From: Neptuniibacter sp048548695
Lineage (GTDB): Bacteria > Pseudomonadota > Gammaproteobacteria > Pseudomonadales > Balneatricaceae
DNA: 64,000 nt
Direction: 5' to 3' (one strand)
NCBI RefSeq assembly: GCF_048548695.1
Contig: NZ_JBLYIF010000003.1
Shown: one piece after another, positions 18,377-26,014 of the stretch
Layout: each line of letters opens with the position of its first letter
How positions within the stretch are numbered: position 1 is the stretch's first letter
The notes under the pieces: model-generated
Told to the model about the DNA's origin: nothing
Seen by the model: only the letters and a program-made list of their open reading frames with translations
Database searches by the model: none
Translations under genes and position numbers: made by a program

Positions 18377-19155
18377 GATACGGCCCTCACTTCATCAGCC
18401 TCGGTGCCCATGTAGGCCTCGCGTACCTGAGGGTCGGCGGAAACGGTGGCGTAGTCGCCTTCGGTGAGAATAGCGCCGCGCTGCAAGACGGTAATGCGGT
18501 CCGCCAGTCGAGATACCACGTGCAGGTTGTGCTCCACCATCAGAATGGTGCGGTTGTGCGAGACCTGTTTGATCAGGTCGGTGATCATCCCTACATCCTC
18601 ATGCCCCATGCCCTGGGTTGGCTCATCCAGCAGCATCAGCTCTGGTTCAAGTGCCAGGGTGGTGGCAATTTCCAGTGCCCGTTTGCGGCCGTAGGGCAGG
18701 TCAAGTGTCTTGCTGTGGGCAAAATCCGCCAGACCGACCGAGTCCAGTAGCTCCAGAGCGCGACTGTTAAGCCGGTCGAGTACCCGGTCTGAGCGCCAAA
18801 AATGGAAGCTGTTGCCCTCTTTGCGCTGCAGGGCGATACGTACGTTTTCCAGCACCGAGAGGTGGGGAAACACGGCAGAGATCTGGAAAGAGCGGATCAC
18901 GCCAAGCCGGGCAATGGCGGCGGGCTCCATGGTGGTAATGTCACGACCGTTAAAATGTATGCTGCCGGAGGTTGGCTGCAGGAACTTGGTCAGCAGATTG
19001 AATACCGTGGTTTTACCGGCGCCGTTGGGGCCGATCAGCGCATGGATATGGCCGCGGGTAATCTGCAGGTTGACGTCATCCACGGCGGTAAAACCTTTGA
19101 ACGCCTTGGTCAGATTACGGGTTTCAAGAATGAAATCCTGATTCGACTGGGACAT
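18373..19155 (-). CDS. Branched-chain-type ABC transporter ATPase, LivG family
   Basis: A 260-aa ATPase, first gene of the minus-strand import and catabolism operon. It has an intact Walker A (GPNGAGKTTV), the LivG-type insertion with IRSFQISAVFPHLSVLENV, a signature region LPYGRKRALEIATTL, and Walker B LMLLDEPTQGM. The signature has PYGRKRALEI where classical LivG has SYGQQRRLEI. The frame runs 30 codons further upstream, but the ATG at 19155 (MSQSNQDFIL) with GAAGAGAA upstream gives the usual length. The promoter must lie in the 174-base divergent gap with the sensor kinase gene. Confidence 0.93.
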   Translation of the reverse strand: MSQSNQDFILETRNLTKAFKGFTAVDDVNLQITRGHIHALIGPNGAGKTTVFNLLTKFLQPTSGSIHFNGRDITTMEPAAIARLGVIRSFQISAVFPHLSVLENVRIALQRKEGNSFHFWRSDRVLDRLNSRALELLDSVGLADFAHSKTLDLPYGRKRALEIATTLALEPELMLLDEPTQGMGHEDVGMITDLIKQVSHNRTILMVEHNLHVVSRLADRITVLQRGAILTEGDYATVSADPQVREAYMGTEADEVRAVS

Positions 19156-19329
19156 GATTGTTATTCTCTTCACAGTTAGAAGCAGCACTTCTGCTTCAGA
19201 TCTTGTTGTTATGTGAAGAGACGATACGCAGTAATCTTTGCGCAACTATTTGGCAATTCTAACGAAATGTAACAAGTGGCAGGCGGGCACTGGACTTTAT
19301 GCTACATTCAGTGACATATAACTATAACT
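19156..19329. promoter_or_regulatory. Divergent promoter region between the catabolic operon and its sensor genes
   Basis: This 174-base gap must contain the promoters of the ten-gene minus-strand operon and of the plus-strand sensor-regulator genes. It was read for a sigma-54 signature (GG-N10-GC) in both directions and none was convincing. No clear operator dyad could be assigned. The role is inferred from gene arrangement alone. Confidence 0.55.
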
Positions 19330-22221
19330 ATGCCGCCCATGTCTCAGATCTCCCCGATAACCCTGCGACTATTCCTGATGCTGTTGATCCTGGTGGGCAG
19401 CATTTTCGGTTCGATTTATATGTTCTCGGTGCCCCTCATCAAGAACAACGTTTTCGGCCTTGAGCTGCATGCCAACCGGCAGGTGCTGAATATTGTTTAC
19501 GATCTGGCCAACCGCATCTACTTCAATACCGAAACCTATATTGAGCGCACCCTGGGCTATCACGAGCAGCGTTTGCGTTCGATTGTCGAGCTGTCGGAAA
19601 ATCATATCCGGGCGTCTCTGCGGGAGGAGCGGGCTGAGGGCAAAACTGACCAGCAGATCTGGCCGGAAGTTTTCAGTCATCTGCGCGAGTTCAAGTTTGG
19701 CCATGACGACTATGTGTGGGTCGTGGATTACAACAACCGGATACTGGCGCACCCTTCATCCCGGTTCCATGACCGGGATATGCGTAATAAGGCTGACCCG
19801 TCTGTCAGCCAGTTTACTGAAAAGCTGGTGCAGCTGGCGCTGGATGAAGGCGAGGGGTTTTACAAATACCAGTGGTATCGGCTGGAAGACACTGAGGTCA
19901 TCGATAAGTACTCCTATGTGAAAAACTTTCCGCAATGGGGGTTTGTGGTCGGAGCTGGGGTGTATATCGATGATGTAGAGCGGGAGATCCGGCAGCAGAA
20001 ACAGAAGGCGGTGGCGGCAATCAGCAATGCCCTGAAGAACATCAAAATCGCCAATAATGGCTATCTGTATATCTTCGATTCACAAGGCAATATGCTGTTT
20101 CACCCCAACCCGAATATCCACGGTAAGAATTTTATAAACCAGCTGAATCCGGTCACCGGACATCCAATCTATCAGGATTTGATGGCGGTCGCAGATACCG
20201 GTGAAGAGCTGTTTTACAAATGGGACCGACCAGATGATCAAGGTAACTATGTCTATGAAAAACTCTCGCTGGTGCGGCATCTGTCCGGTTTTGACTGGTA
20301 TATCAGTTCGTCGGTGTATCTGGATGATCTGAAAGCCAGCTCGGTACAGCTGAGCCAGCGGATTATGGCGATTGGTTTTTTTGGGCTGTTGGCCGGAGTG
20401 CTGGCAGCATTCTTTTTTGCCGAGTGGATCACGGCGCCATTGCGCAAACTGTCCCTGACCGCCTACCGTATTAGCCGAGGCAACCTGACGGCAAAAACCG
20501 GCATCCGGCGTAACGATGAACTGGGTACCCTGGCGGAATCGTTCGACTACATGGTAGATCGGTTGCGGGACAACATCACCTCGTTGAACTCCCGAGTGAA
20601 GGAGCGTACCAGTGAACTGTCAGAGAGCAACGCTCAGCTGCTGAGGGCCGTGCGGTCGCTGCAGAAAACCCAGAGCGAGCTGCGGGCGGTAGAGGAGCGG
20701 CAGCGACTGATTCTGAATGCGTTGCCGGCGCAGGTAGCCTATATGGATCAGGATCAATGTTTTGTGTTCGCCAACCGGGAATACCTGGAAATGTTCGGTG
20801 AAGACAAGCGCAGCATTGTTGGCCAGTCGTTGTTTCAGGTAATCGGTGATGTGATGTACCGGGACATCAAACCGTATATCGATCGTGCCTTGCAGGGTGA
20901 GCGGGTGGTATACGAGTACCCGATTCGGTTTCGCGGACGGGAGATTCTTACTCGCCGCACCGTATTGCCATTCAATAACGAGCAGGGCGAGGTGGTCGGT
21001 CTGCTTAATCTATCGATTGATATCACCAACGAACGCGAGACCGAACGTCGTCTTGCCGAAGCCAGCAAGATGAAAGCCGTCGGCCAGATGTCTGGTGGCC
21101 TGGCGCATGATTTTAATAACCTGCTGACGATTATCCTCGGTAATTTGCTGGAACTGCAGAATTATCCGCAGCTACCGGCCGAGCTGAACAGCAATCTGAC
21201 TCCGGCGATCCGTGCTACCCGCCGGGGGGCTGATATGACGCGCAGGTTATTGGCGTTCTCCCGGCGTCAGCCGCTGACGCCGGCCCATATTCGACCACAG
21301 GAACTGATCAGCGATCTGGCGGAACTGTTGTCTGCACCGCTGCCGGAGAATGTCAGACTGACTACCCAGGTTGCCGATGATGCACCAAACATCTATTTGG
21401 ATGCTGCCCAGATGGAGGATGCTCTGGTCAATCTGGCGCTGAATTCCGCAGATGCCATGCCTGCTGGCGGCGAGCTTTGTCTGCAGGTTAGGGGGCTGCG
21501 CTGCACCGACAGCATGCCGGAACTGACCGACTATGATGAGCCGGTTCCTGCGGGGGATTACCTGCATATTCAGGTCATTGATACCGGGGAAGGTTTTTCT
21601 GAAGATGCACTGCATAAGGCCTTTGAACCCTTCTTTACCACCAAATCCACCGGTGCGGGTTCCGGGCTTGGTCTAAGCATGGTGTACGGCTTTGTGAAAC
21701 AGTCTCAGGGGTATATCCGGTTACAAAATCGTATTGGCGGTGGTGCCAGTGTGGAACTGCTGTTACCGGTTGCGGCTGATAATCTGATGGCAGAGGGGAG
21801 TGGCGTCGAAGCGACGCCATCCCTCACTGAGCGGATGCTCGCCAGTTCGCTGGTGCTGTTGGTGGAGGACAATCCTGATGTGCGACGGGTGGTCCGCAAA
21901 CAACTGCTGACACAGAATTTTACCGTGTTGGAAGCCGGTACGGCAGATGAGGCCCTGCAGATTCTGTCTGGGGATATTGCTGATTTGGCCGGGGTAGTAT
22001 CCGATGTGGTAATGCCAGGAGAGAGTGACGGTTATGCTGTGGCGGAGCGGGTGAAGCAGCTTTTCCCGCAAGCCTTTGCCGTACTGATGACCGGTTACAG
22101 TGAACCGCCGCCGGAGAAAAGTTTCACCTATAGCCTACTGCAGAAACCCTTTACTGCTGACAGTCTGACCAAGGCGATCAGCAGCAGCCTGATACATGAA
22201 TCAGGGGCACAACATGACTAA
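19330..22221 (+). CDS. Hybrid sensor histidine kinase with tandem Cache domains, HAMP, PAS and receiver
   Basis: A 963-aa membrane kinase. TM1 lies at about residues 11-33. Two periplasmic Cache modules span 110-220 and 235-335; each ends in a YIDD or YLDD motif (VYIDDVER, VYLDDLKA) like that of the kinase at 5392. TM2 lies at about 343-366, then HAMP (368-420), coiled coil, PAS (460-570), HisKA with H593 in GGLAHDFNN, HATPase, and a C-terminal receiver with its Asp in VVSDVVMPGESDG. It is transcribed divergently from the catabolic operon, which makes it the likely substrate sensor. There is no clear ribosome site at 19330; the ATG at 19339 is an alternative. It overlaps the next gene by 8 bases. 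Confidence 0.92.
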   Translation: MPPMSQISPITLRLFLMLLILVGSIFGSIYMFSVPLIKNNVFGLELHANRQVLNIVYDLANRIYFNTETYIERTLGYHEQRLRSIVELSENHIRASLREERAEGKTDQQIWPEVFSHLREFKFGHDDYVWVVDYNNRILAHPSSRFHDRDMRNKADPSVSQFTEKLVQLALDEGEGFYKYQWYRLEDTEVIDKYSYVKNFPQWGFVVGAGVYIDDVEREIRQQKQKAVAAISNALKNIKIANNGYLYIFDSQGNMLFHPNPNIHGKNFINQLNPVTGHPIYQDLMAVADTGEELFYKWDRPDDQGNYVYEKLSLVRHLSGFDWYISSSVYLDDLKASSVQLSQRIMAIGFFGLLAGVLAAFFFAEWITAPLRKLSLTAYRISRGNLTAKTGIRRNDELGTLAESFDYMVDRLRDNITSLNSRVKERTSELSESNAQLLRAVRSLQKTQSELRAVEERQRLILNALPAQVAYMDQDQCFVFANREYLEMFGEDKRSIVGQSLFQVIGDVMYRDIKPYIDRALQGERVVYEYPIRFRGREILTRRTVLPFNNEQGEVVGLLNLSIDITNERETERRLAEASKMKAVGQMSGGLAHDFNNLLTIILGNLLELQNYPQLPAELNSNLTPAIRATRRGADMTRRLLAFSRRQPLTPAHIRPQELISDLAELLSAPLPENVRLTTQVADDAPNIYLDAAQMEDALVNLALNSADAMPAGGELCLQVRGLRCTDSMPELTDYDEPVPAGDYLHIQVIDTGEGFSEDALHKAFEPFFTTKSTGAGSGLGLSMVYGFVKQSQGYIRLQNRIGGGASVELLLPVAADNLMAEGSGVEATPSLTERMLASSLVLLVEDNPDVRRVVRKQLLTQNFTVLEAGTADEALQILSGDIADLAGVVSDVVMPGESDGYAVAERVKQLFPQAFAVLMTGYSEPPPEKSFTYSLLQKPFTADSLTKAISSSLIHESGAQHD

Positions 22222-22915
22222 AAAAGCACTGATTTATGTGATTGAAGATGAATCAGATCTAGGGAATCTTATCTGTTCCAGCTTAGGCAGCTACCATTTT
22301 GATACCCGCTATTTTGCTGATGGCAGCAGTGCTGTGGCAAGCCTGGAGCAGGAAAAACCGGCACTTTGTCTGGTTGATCTTAACTTGCCGGATATGGATG
22401 GCATTGAGCTGGTCAAACAGCTGCAGTATCAGCAGATCGGCATCATTATTGTATCTGGGCGAGACGCCCTGACCGACCGGGTGTTGGGATTGGAACTTGG
22501 TGCCGATGATTACCTGACCAAACCGTTCGAACCACGCGAGCTGGTAGCCCGGGTACAGAGTCTGTTACGCCGTATGCACCTGGCGGGGAAACCGGCAGTG
22601 GAGAAAACCCGCTGTGCACATTTTTCCGGCTGGACCTTCTACCCCGAATCCCTGGCACTCTACAGTGAGTTTGAAAATGAAGAGACCCTGAGCCGGGCGG
22701 AAGGCGACATGCTGCTCTCATTGTTGCAACACCCCTATCAGATTCTGTCCCGTGATCAGTTGCTGGGTGACAACATCATACCTTACGACCGCAGCATTGA
22801 TGTGCGTATGTCTCGGCTGAGGAAAAAGCTGGATATCTATCCGGACCGGCCGGCACTGATCAAAACCGTCTATGGCGCTGGTTACATGCTGATGTGCAAC
22901 GTGAGTTGGGATTGA
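22214..22915 (+). CDS. OmpR-family response regulator
   Basis: A 233-aa regulator. The receiver domain covers residues 1-120, with ED acidic pair near the start, phospho-acceptor in LCLVDLNLPDMDGIE and the switch lysine in YLTKPFEP. The C-terminal winged helix (about 135-233) ends with YDRSIDVRMSRLRKKL and TVYGAGYML, the recognition helix and wing of the OmpR/PhoB type. The ATG at 22214 overlaps the kinase gene by 8 bases; an in-frame ATG at 22196 lies within the kinase coding end. Its likely phosphodonor is the hybrid kinase upstream, possibly through the kinase's own receiver. Confidence 0.92.
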   Translation: MTKKALIYVIEDESDLGNLICSSLGSYHFDTRYFADGSSAVASLEQEKPALCLVDLNLPDMDGIELVKQLQYQQIGIIIVSGRDALTDRVLGLELGADDYLTKPFEPRELVARVQSLLRRMHLAGKPAVEKTRCAHFSGWTFYPESLALYSEFENEETLSRAEGDMLLSLLQHPYQILSRDQLLGDNIIPYDRSIDVRMSRLRKKLDIYPDRPALIKTVYGAGYMLMCNVSWD

Positions 22916-22931
22916 TCCCGGGGGGTGAGTG

Positions 22932-24809
22932 ATGAGTAGGGGCCTGTTGGATTTTAATCGTAATATCAGTCGTACCCGGCAGCAGTTTTTTGAAGACCAA
23001 AACCCGGAAGTTAAGTTGGATGAGCTGGTGCGGAATTCTTGGCAGCGCTGTCAGGGGATGGGGCTAGGACACCGGGAACAGCTTGATTTTACACCGCTGA
23101 ACCGAACCGAACTGAGCCGTATACAGGATCAGGACCGGCAGCTGATCGATTGTTTCAGCCAGGTGCTGCCGCAGTATCACCGCTTGATTGAGAACGCCGG
23201 TTATCTGGTGGTACTGACCAATGATAGGGGCATCGCACTGACTATTCAGGGAGAGCTCAGCCGGCATGACCGTGATACCCGGCATACCTTTCGGCCCGGT
23301 ATCAGTTTTGCCGAAGAGAGTATTGGTACCAATGCAATGGGCTGTGCCATCAATTTCCGGCGTGAGGTCAGTATCCTCGGTGGTGAACATTATGTTGAAG
23401 CGATTACCGGCTTTCAGTGTGCTGCAGCACCCGTACTGAACCAAAGGGGTGAGGTACTGGGTACAGTGGATCTGTCCCGTTGTTCAGACCGGCCGGACTA
23501 TGGTGCCAGACATATTGCCCGCAACATTGCTCGACAGGTGGAGCGGCAGTTGTTTTTCCGCCAGCCGGGTTTTCTTTCTCTGGAATTGAACCTCAGTGGT
23601 TTGCCCGTTGCTGTGCAGGATAGTAGCAGTAGCGGTGTGTTGTTGAGTTTTGACCAGGATGGCCGGTTACAGTCAGCCTGTTATCAGGCCCAGTGCTGGT
23701 TGGAACTGGAGCGGATGAGTGGCCCGGTGCAGTTTGAGGATATCTTTGAACAGTCCTTCAGCGACTGTGCCGGAATTGCCCCAGGTGGCTGTACACAGGT
23801 GCTGCGACTGCACTCCGGTTTGGATGTTATTGCCAGGCGTTGTCAGGCTGATTTGCTACCGCTGAATATATCGGCAAAAGCGGTACGGCCGTCGGTGCCG
23901 GAGTTCGGTGATCCCAGCATTGATCGGCAGTTATCCAAGGCGCTGGCTGCCTTGGAAGCAGATCTTCCGGTACTGATCAGTGGAGAAACGGGCACCGGCA
24001 AAGAGGTCTTGGCGCGAACCCTGTATCAGCAGAGTGGCCTGAGTGGACGTTTCATAGCCCTGAACTGTGCCGCGATTCCGGAAAGCCTGATTGAAAGTGA
24101 GTTGTTCGGTTATGAAGAGGGAGCCTTTACCGGTGCCCGCCGTGGGGGTGCCCGGGGTAAAATAGAACAGGCTGATAAAGGTGTGCTGTTTCTGGACGAG
24201 ATCGGCGATATGCCGCTGACACTGCAGGCGAGGCTGTTGCGGGTGCTGGAAACTGGTGAAGTCAACCGCCTGGGAGGTGAGCGTAGCCGGATCAGTCGGT
24301 TCCGGTTACTGGCGGCCAGTCACAGGGATCTGCCGGATGCGGTACACCAGGGGGAGTTTCGTCAGGATCTGTATTACCGTATCAAAGGACTGAACTTGCA
24401 TCTGCCGCCATTGCGTCTGCGCAGTCAATTGCCAAAGTTGGTCAATACCTTGGCAGGGCAGGTTTTGACCGAATCCACTCTGACAGCTGACGCCATGGCA
24501 TGTTTGTGTGCATATACCTGGCCGGGCAACGTGCGAGAACTGATCAATAGCCTGCGGGTACTGCGGGTGTTCTGTCGGCATAAATCGCAGATCGCCGTTA
24601 GCGACCTGCCGGAAGAGATCTTTTCCGAAACGGTTTCCCAGCCACAGCAGGGAACCCTGCCGGAGGTGGAGCGGGGTCTGATTCTGAATGCTCTGAACCG
24701 GCATCAGGGGCAGGTGCCAGAGGTCGCCTTGGCGCTGGGTCTGAGCCGGGCAACGCTGTACCGAAAAATCCGCAGTTATGGTTTGAAACTGGATGATTTT
24801 CGTAGTTGA
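22932..24809 (+). CDS. AcoR-type sigma-54-dependent transcriptional activator (GAF-AAA+-Fis)
   Basis: A 625-aa enhancer-binding protein. The N-terminal region resembles AcoR (RNSWQRCQGMGLG near residues 35-48), followed by a GAF domain (about 65-210) with GTNAMGCAI. The AAA+ core has Walker A GETGTGKE, the sigma-54 contact loop GAFTGA and Walker B LFLDEIGDMP. The C-terminal Fis helix-turn-helix is VALALGLSRATLYRKIRSYG. AcoR-type regulators bind a small ligand through GAF rather than being phosphorylated. A GTG lies one codon before the ATG at 22932. It is co-transcribed with the two-component pair, and the next gene has a sigma-54 promoter preceded by dyads, its probable target. Confidence 0.93.
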   Translation: MSRGLLDFNRNISRTRQQFFEDQNPEVKLDELVRNSWQRCQGMGLGHREQLDFTPLNRTELSRIQDQDRQLIDCFSQVLPQYHRLIENAGYLVVLTNDRGIALTIQGELSRHDRDTRHTFRPGISFAEESIGTNAMGCAINFRREVSILGGEHYVEAITGFQCAAAPVLNQRGEVLGTVDLSRCSDRPDYGARHIARNIARQVERQLFFRQPGFLSLELNLSGLPVAVQDSSSSGVLLSFDQDGRLQSACYQAQCWLELERMSGPVQFEDIFEQSFSDCAGIAPGGCTQVLRLHSGLDVIARRCQADLLPLNISAKAVRPSVPEFGDPSIDRQLSKALAALEADLPVLISGETGTGKEVLARTLYQQSGLSGRFIALNCAAIPESLIESELFGYEEGAFTGARRGGARGKIEQADKGVLFLDEIGDMPLTLQARLLRVLETGEVNRLGGERSRISRFRLLAASHRDLPDAVHQGEFRQDLYYRIKGLNLHLPPLRLRSQLPKLVNTLAGQVLTESTLTADAMACLCAYTWPGNVRELINSLRVLRVFCRHKSQIAVSDLPEEIFSETVSQPQQGTLPEVERGLILNALNRHQGQVPEVALALGLSRATLYRKIRSYGLKLDDFRS

Positions 24810-24817
24810 ACCGTCAG

Positions 24818-24860
24818 TTTCAGATTGAGAAATCAACGGTCTCAGATTGAGACTGAGACG
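24818..24860. promoter_or_regulatory. Tandem operator (upstream activating sequence) for the sigma-54 activator
   Basis: The 11-mer TCAGATTGAGA occurs twice, at 24820-24830 and 24842-24852, exactly 22 bp apart, i.e. two helical turns on the same face. Each copy sits in a dyad: TTTC...GAAA at 24818-24832 and TCTCA-GAT-TGAGA at 24840-24852, with a further CTGAGAC arm to 24859. They lie 70-110 bp upstream of the sigma-54 promoter, the normal position for an enhancer. Assignment to the activator encoded immediately upstream is inference. Confidence 0.72.
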
Positions 24861-24871
24861 CCCGTTTTTTT
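24836..24871 (+). terminator. Possible terminator of the activator gene, overlapping the operator
   Basis: GTCTCAG (24839-24845) pairs with CTGAGAC (24853-24859), with an outer ACGG/CCGT extension, and a run of seven T follows at 24865-24871. The geometry fits a Rho-independent terminator for the activator gene that ends at 24809. The same bases form the second operator copy, so the symmetry may serve DNA binding, termination or both. Confidence 0.5.
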
Positions 24872-24928
24872 ACTCTAATATTATTTAATTCTTTTAAAAA
24901 ACAAATGCTTATTAAGTTTCTCCTGAGC

Positions 24929-24944
24929 TGGCACATGTCTTGCT
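24929..24944 (+). promoter_or_regulatory. Sigma-54 (-24/-12) promoter
   Basis: TGGCACATGTCTTGCT matches the consensus TGGCAC-N5-TTGCW at every conserved position, with GG at -24 and GC at -12 ten bases apart. Transcription would start near 24955, about 30 bases before the ATG of the outer-membrane gene. The AT-rich stretch between it and the operators (24865-24915) is suitable for DNA bending. Confidence 0.9.
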
Positions 24945-24985
24945 GATAGCTATCGGCACAACATAACAACTATAAGGAGAAACAA

Positions 24986-25876
24986 ATGCCAAAATCTTAC
25001 CCTGTCTGGTCAGGCCTCAAGGCTCTGACAGTTGCAGCTGCGATCACCACCGCATTGCCAGCCCATGCATTGGATGTGGATGCGGGTGATTATACCGCCT
25101 TGCCGGAAGGAACCCGTTTGTTTGCCCTGTATGGGCAATATGCTGAACGAGATAGTCTGCAGGTCGGTAATGATAAGGTTGCCGGGGATTACAGCCTGGA
25201 CTCCGAGGTCGGAATACTTAGGGGGGTGTATTACACCAAGTTGGGTGATTATATTGTCGACCCTCAGTTTCTGCTGCCATTCGGTAAGCTGGAAGCCAAA
25301 GGGGATCTGGCCGGTCTGGGTGAAACTGACGGTTTCGGTGATCTGATTCTGGCAGCTACGGTATGGCTGGTGAACAAACCTGAAGAAAGAGAATATTTTG
25401 GTATCACCCCTTTCCTGTATTTGCCCACCGGAAGCTATGACAAGAGCGACGCATTAAATCTTGGTGAAAACCGTTACAAGCTGACAATGCAGGCGGGGTA
25501 TATCAAGGGCTTAGGTGAGAAAACCACACTGGATTTGATTGGTGATGTCACTTTTTATGGTGATAACGATGATTTTACCGCTGATAAATTGACCCTGGAA
25601 CAGGATGCCAGCTATCAGATACAAGCGTATCTTCGTTACAACATTACCCCTACGTTTGATCTGCGTGCAGGGATTTCAAAGTCCTGGCTTGGCGAGACGT
25701 CTGTCGAGGGTATCGATAATGATGATGCCGCTGAAATCACGAAATACCAACTAGGTTTTGGTTGGTTCTTTACGCCAACCACACAGTTGCTGGCGACCTA
25801 TGGCAATGACATTTCAGTGGATAATGGGTTTAAAGAAAATACTCGGCTCAACTTAAGATTGTTGACCTTGTTCTAA
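24986..25876 (+). CDS. Outer-membrane beta-barrel protein, phenol-degradation MetA-pathway family
   Basis: A 296-aa protein with a Sec signal peptide (residues 1-28, ending in ALPAHA before LDVDAGDY). Alternating amphipathic strands and a C-terminal phenylalanine (RLLTLF) mark an outer-membrane barrel. Segments such as GFGDLILAATVWLV and GITPFLYLPTGSYD are typical of the MetA-pathway transporter family often found in aromatic or hydrophobic acid catabolic loci. AAGGAG lies 8 bases before the ATG, and the sigma-54 promoter at 24929 is directly upstream. The likely role is outer-membrane entry of the substrate used by the catabolic operon (inference). Confidence 0.82.
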   Translation: MPKSYPVWSGLKALTVAAAITTALPAHALDVDAGDYTALPEGTRLFALYGQYAERDSLQVGNDKVAGDYSLDSEVGILRGVYYTKLGDYIVDPQFLLPFGKLEAKGDLAGLGETDGFGDLILAATVWLVNKPEEREYFGITPFLYLPTGSYDKSDALNLGENRYKLTMQAGYIKGLGEKTTLDLIGDVTFYGDNDDFTADKLTLEQDASYQIQAYLRYNITPTFDLRAGISKSWLGETSVEGIDNDDAAEITKYQLGFGWFFTPTTQLLATYGNDISVDNGFKENTRLNLRLLTLF

Positions 25877-25953
25877 TTCGGCTGGCTTCCCCGTAAGTAA
25901 CTGTACTGTGCCATTGTGCTGAAACCATACCGGGAGGCCTGCCGATCCTGTTT

Positions 25954-25989
25954 AAAGCGAACGCTCCTCGCCCCTGGAGTGTTCGCTTT
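25954..25989. terminator. Strong hairpin between convergent genes
   Basis: AAAGCGAACGCTCC (25954-25967) pairs with GGAGTGTTCGCTTT (25976-25989) with a single mismatch and an 8-nt loop. It lies between the outer-membrane gene and the convergent chemoreceptor gene and can act in both directions. The U-tracts are short (CTTT one way, CTTTAAAC the other), so efficiency is uncertain. Confidence 0.6.
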
Positions 25990-26014
25990 GTGTGCTTATG
26001 GCTGAACAGGCCAG

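Noticed and set aside
19156..19329. Sigma-54 promoter for the catabolic operon
   Set aside because: Candidates such as AATTGCCAAATAGTTGCG lack the GG at -24; spacing does not fit, so no site is called.
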